Shown: positions 61,356-64,000 of the stretch, in pieces
Numbering within the stretch: the first letter of the stretch is position 1
How the letters are laid out: each line of letters opens with the position of its first letter
Assembly: GCA_013359265.1 (NCBI GenBank)
Contig: JABWCD010000006.1
Location: 265,526-329,525 of the forward strand
Direction: 5' to 3'
Source of the DNA: Candidatus Hydrogenedentota bacterium
GTDB lineage: Bacteria; Hydrogenedentota; Hydrogenedentia; Hydrogenedentales; SLHB01
Length of the DNA: 64,000 nt
Program-made: the position numbers and the translations under genes
Notes under the pieces: generated by a model
Database searches by the model: none
Seen by the model: the letters and a program-made list of their open reading frames with translations, nothing else
Told to the model about the DNA's origin: nothing

Positions 61356-62049
61356 ACAGCGCGAGGTTACGCGCGCCATTGTTGTGCGCGCGGTGCGAGT
61401 GAAACCGCCCGCTGGTAATGGTGCAAATACCGGTGATCTCGATTTGCGCGCGGGGAACGCCGCAGGATTCGAGTTGACGCGCGTTCGCTTCCCACAAGTC
61501 GATGCAGCGCCCACGAACGGGGAGACCGAGGTTCGCGAATTCCGCCGCCATTTCGTGCGACACCTCGTAGGCTTCCGGTCCTGCGGACGGGCCAATGACG
61601 GCATGAATGTCCGCTGGAATCGTACCGTATTCGGTTCGTAACGCATCGACGGCGTTGGCCACAATCCGGTGTTGCGTGCCTACGCGCCCGGCGTGGACCA
61701 ACCCGATCGCGCGCTTCGTGGCATCGAACAGGAATACCGGCACGCAATCCGCGATGCTGATCACGAGCGGCAGGGCGGCGATGTTGGTTATGAGCGCGTC
61801 GGTCTCCGGGAACGGGTCGAGCGTGCTCGTTGCGCCGCGTCCACGATCGGATTCGCGGACCACGGCGACGGTGGCGCCATGTACCTGCTTGCCCGCAGTT
61901 ATATGCCCCGGGACAATCCCGCATGCGCGGAAGAACTCATGACGCGAATTCGCGCCTTCGTCGCCGTTTAGGCGGCAGTCGCCATCCAATAGATCGGACA
62001 TTGCGGCAACGCGCGCGCCGTTTCGCTCCAGTGACTCGAACCTAATCAA
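61345..62049 (-). CDS. pgeF: Peptidoglycan editing factor PgeF (laccase-domain, YfiH family)
   Basis: 234 residues from TTG at 62049, with AAAGG about 9 bp upstream; a later ATG at codon 17 is an alternative. Conserved blocks are AGKQVHG, ISIADCVPVFLFD and GLVHAG, holding the metal-binding His-Cys-His set. PgeF hydrolyses UDP-MurNAc-L-Ser so that mis-made muropeptides do not enter peptidoglycan, and other members were called polyphenol oxidases. The HAGWRGT loop reads HAGRVGT here. It lies 78 bp downstream of hslU on the same strand. Confidence 0.9.
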   Translation of the reverse strand: MIRFESLERNGARVAAMSDLLDGDCRLNGDEGANSRHEFFRACGIVPGHITAGKQVHGATVAVVRESDRGRGATSTLDPFPETDALITNIAALPLVISIADCVPVFLFDATKRAIGLVHAGRVGTQHRIVANAVDALRTEYGTIPADIHAVIGPSAGPEAYEVSHEMAAEFANLGLPVRGRCIDLWEANARQLESCGVPRAQIEITGICTITSGRFHSHRAHNNGARNLALFML

Positions 62050-62127
62050 CGTTTGCGTGCCTTTTGACGTGGGCTACCCGGAACTCGGTAAGCGAAACTC
62101 TCTTAACATAAGCGGCGAGCCGCATGG

Positions 62128-63516
62128 TTACAGAATGTACTTGCTCAAGTCGCGGCTCTCTATAATCTTCTGGAGGCGTTGCTCCACCTCATGCGCGTCG
62201 AGCGTGACGGTCTTGCCCTTGGTTTCGGGCGCGTCGAAGGAGATGTCTTCGAGCAGAAACTCCATAACCGTGTGCAGACGCCGGGCGCCGATGTTCTCGG
62301 TCTGTTCGTTGACCTGCTGCGCAATGCGCGCCATTGAGTTCACGGCGGCATCTGTGAATTCGACTGTGACGCCCTCTGTCGCAAGCATGGCTTCGTATTG
62401 CTTGATGAGCGAATTTTTTGGTTCGCGCAGGATGCGCACGAAGTCCTCCGCCTGCAGGCTCTGTAACTCAACACGGATTGGAAAGCGGCCCTGCAACTCG
62501 GGAATCAAGTCCGAGACTTTCGTCATGTGGAAGGCGCCCGCGGCGATGAACAGGACATGATCCGTCTTCACCGGCCCGTACTTCGTGATAACGGTGCTGC
62601 CTTCGACGATCGGCAGAATGTCACGCTGTACACCCTCTCGTGACACATCGGGCCCGGCGCCCTTAGAGCCACGCCCGGCAATCTTGTCGATCTCGTCGAG
62701 GAAGACAATGCCGGAATTCTCCGTGCGCTGTACGGCACGCTTCACGACGACGTCCATGTCGATCAGGTTTTCGATTTCTTCCGCTTCGATGATACGGCGC
62801 GCCTCGGCGACGGTGGTTTTGCGGCGCTTGGTTTTTTGCGGCATCAGGCGGCCGAACATCTCCTGGACGTTGAGGCCCATCTCTTCGAGGCCGGTGTTTG
62901 AAAAGACCTGCATCATCGAGGTCTTGCCGGTTTCGCGCACGTCAAGTTCGATTTCGCGATCGTCGAGCTCGCCCGCGCGCATTTTATTCAGCAGGAATTC
63001 GCGCGTGCGCGCCTCGCCGTCGTCGGTGGGGTGCGCCGGGGCAGGGGCCTCGTCGCCGGCGTTGGGATCGGACGGACGGAACACGTATTGTGGCCGTTCT
63101 TTCGGCGGCAAGAGCAAATCGAGCAGACGACGTTCCGCAGCGGCCTTCGCCGCGGTCTCGACCTCCCGGGTCAATTCCTCGCGCACCATGCCGACGGCGA
63201 CCTCGGTGAGTTCGCGTATCATCGATTCACAATCGCGGCCGACGTAGCCGACCTCCGTAAACTTCGACGCCTCGACCTTGATAAACGGCGCATCAGCAAG
63301 TTTCGACAACCGCCGCGCGATCTCTGTCTTGCCCACGCCCGTAGGCCCGATCATGATGATGTTCTTCGGCGTGACTTCGTCGCGCATCGCGTCGGAGAGT
63401 TGTTGGCGGCGCCACCGGTTGCGCAATGCAATCGCGACCTTCCGCTTCGCCTCGTGCTGGCCGATGATGTATTTGTCGAGTTCTTCGACGATTTGCCGTG
63501 GGGTAAGTACGCTCAT
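62128..63516 (-). CDS. hslU: ATP-dependent protease ATPase subunit HslU
   Basis: 462 residues, standard HslU length; GGAG lies 6 bp before the ATG. HslU unfolds substrates for the HslV peptidase in the cytoplasm. The opening [34 protein letters not shown], Walker A GPTGVGKT (57-64), pore motif [16 protein letters not shown], Walker [11 protein letters not shown], sensor region ARRLHTVME, and the C-terminal docking tail (SRDLSKYIL) are all present. The I-domain is intact and includes the [10 protein letters not shown] segment. hslV, usually just upstream of hslU, is not in the window. Confidence 0.97.
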   Translation of the reverse strand: MSVLTPRQIVEELDKYIIGQHEAKRKVAIALRNRWRRQQLSDAMRDEVTPKNIIMIGPTGVGKTEIARRLSKLADAPFIKVEASKFTEVGYVGRDCESMIRELTEVAVGMVREELTREVETAAKAAAERRLLDLLLPPKERPQYVFRPSDPNAGDEAPAPAHPTDDGEARTREFLLNKMRAGELDDREIELDVRETGKTSMMQVFSNTGLEEMGLNVQEMFGRLMPQKTKRRKTTVAEARRIIEAEEIENLIDMDVVVKRAVQRTENSGIVFLDEIDKIAGRGSKGAGPDVSREGVQRDILPIVEGSTVITKYGPVKTDHVLFIAAGAFHMTKVSDLIPELQGRFPIRVELQSLQAEDFVRILREPKNSLIKQYEAMLATEGVTVEFTDAAVNSMARIAQQVNEQTENIGARRLHTVMEFLLEDISFDAPETKGKTVTLDAHEVEQRLQKIIESRDLSKYIL

Positions 63517-63530
63517 GAAAACTCCACTTC

Positions 63531-64000
63531 TAACCCGGATTCTTCACGCGAACGGCAACGACGTGTGCTATACGTTGCGACACATGAAGTTCCATAGGTT
63601 CACGACTATACAGGCTGTTCGCGTGAAAAATCCTCTCGCCACGCGCTCAAGGGCTTACTCGAGAGCATTTCTCACCGCACCGAAGGATTTTACGTCCACT
63701 GCAGCGTCTCTCGGACGGCCACACCGCGTGCTCGTGCTCGTGAGTCGTCATCGTACTCGATCGTTTCGAGTTTCGAGTGCGAGTACGATGAGGACTCACG
63801 AGCAGGAACACGTAAAAGACTGTGCGCTCAAGGGCTTACTCGTGAGCATTTCTCACCGCACCGAAGGATTTTACGTCCACTGCAGCGTCTCTCGGAAGGC
63901 CACACCGCGTGCTCGTGCTCATGCTCGTCATCGTACTCGATCGTTTCGAGTTTCGAGTGCGAGTACGATGACGACTCACGAGCAGGAGCACGTAAAAGAC
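63531..64000. repeat. Tandem and inverted repeat block at the window edge
   Basis: 63531-63640 carries ATTCTTCACGCGAAC ... GTTCGCGTGAAAAATCC, a large stem seen in inverted form at 21551-21650. Two tandem 178-bp copies follow (63643-63820 and 63824-64000, period 181). Each runs from GCGCTCAAGGGCTTACTCG through GAAGGATTTTACGTCCACTG and a palindromic ATCGTACTCGA...TCGAGTGCGAGTACGAT segment to CACGTAAAAGAC. The second copy ends exactly at the window edge, so the array may continue. No gene is present. Confidence 0.85.

Overview
The window is about 64 kb of GC-rich, gene-dense bacterial chromosome. An LptD-type outer-membrane protein with a C-terminal phenylalanine points to a two-membrane cell. 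The mix of a sulfatase, a DUF2961 (GH172-type) protein, a TIM-barrel/PQQ/cytochrome fusion, an ECF sigma factor with a giant exported C-terminal extension, and pseudopilin-like C-terminal tails resembles Planctomycetes and neighbouring lineages such as Candidatus Hydrogenedentes. That placement is inferred from gene content; no rRNA or other taxonomic marker lies in the window.

Layout. 1-9.6 kb: the end of cysS, a lipoyl-less E2-like acyltransferase, a secreted triplicated-domain protein, then a tightly overlapping minus-strand operon relA/spoT - uvrB - degenerate GH3/PKD protein. 9-15 kb: GNAT acetyltransferase, secreted glycoside hydrolase, ettA, a monooxygenase/SDR pair. 15-21.4 kb: queC, a PfkB kinase, a Pro-rich secreted peptide and a propeller-LptD fusion. 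21.4-28.2 kb: a repeat-rich 1.3 kb gap, a GntR/ABC ATPase/permease operon whose permease carries a large extra domain, and a 96-bp tandem hairpin array. 28.2-38.7 kb: small membrane protein, malQ, lipoprotein, macro-domain, PilZ and NYN proteins, DinB, DUF2961, Rrf2, aminotransferase, epimerase. 38.8-46.5 kb: the PQQ/cytochrome/TIM-barrel fusion, a toxin-antitoxin pair, the ECF sigma fusion and an orphan HigA-like regulator. 46.8-56.6 kb: Tat phosphoesterase, glycerate kinase coupled to glnE, [2Fe-2S] ferredoxin, DUF1572, M20 peptidase, CBS protein, sulfatase. 56.6-64 kb: another repeat-rich 1.3 kb gap, a Reg_prop/toroid protein, haloalkane dehalogenase-like protein, pgeF and hslU, ending in tandem repeats.

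The genes combine housekeeping (stringent response, UvrABC repair, queuosine synthesis, nitrogen control, proteolysis) with many exported carbohydrate-active and redox proteins, as expected of a polysaccharide-degrading heterotroph.

The most unusual features are (i) multi-domain exported fusions (propeller-LptD, sigma factor-TM-beta-sandwich array, TIM barrel-PQQ-cytochrome c), and (ii) several families of intergenic palindromic repeats. One of these keeps its hairpin by compensatory base changes between copies while its tail stays constant. No tRNA, rRNA, CRISPR array, prophage or transposase gene was seen.
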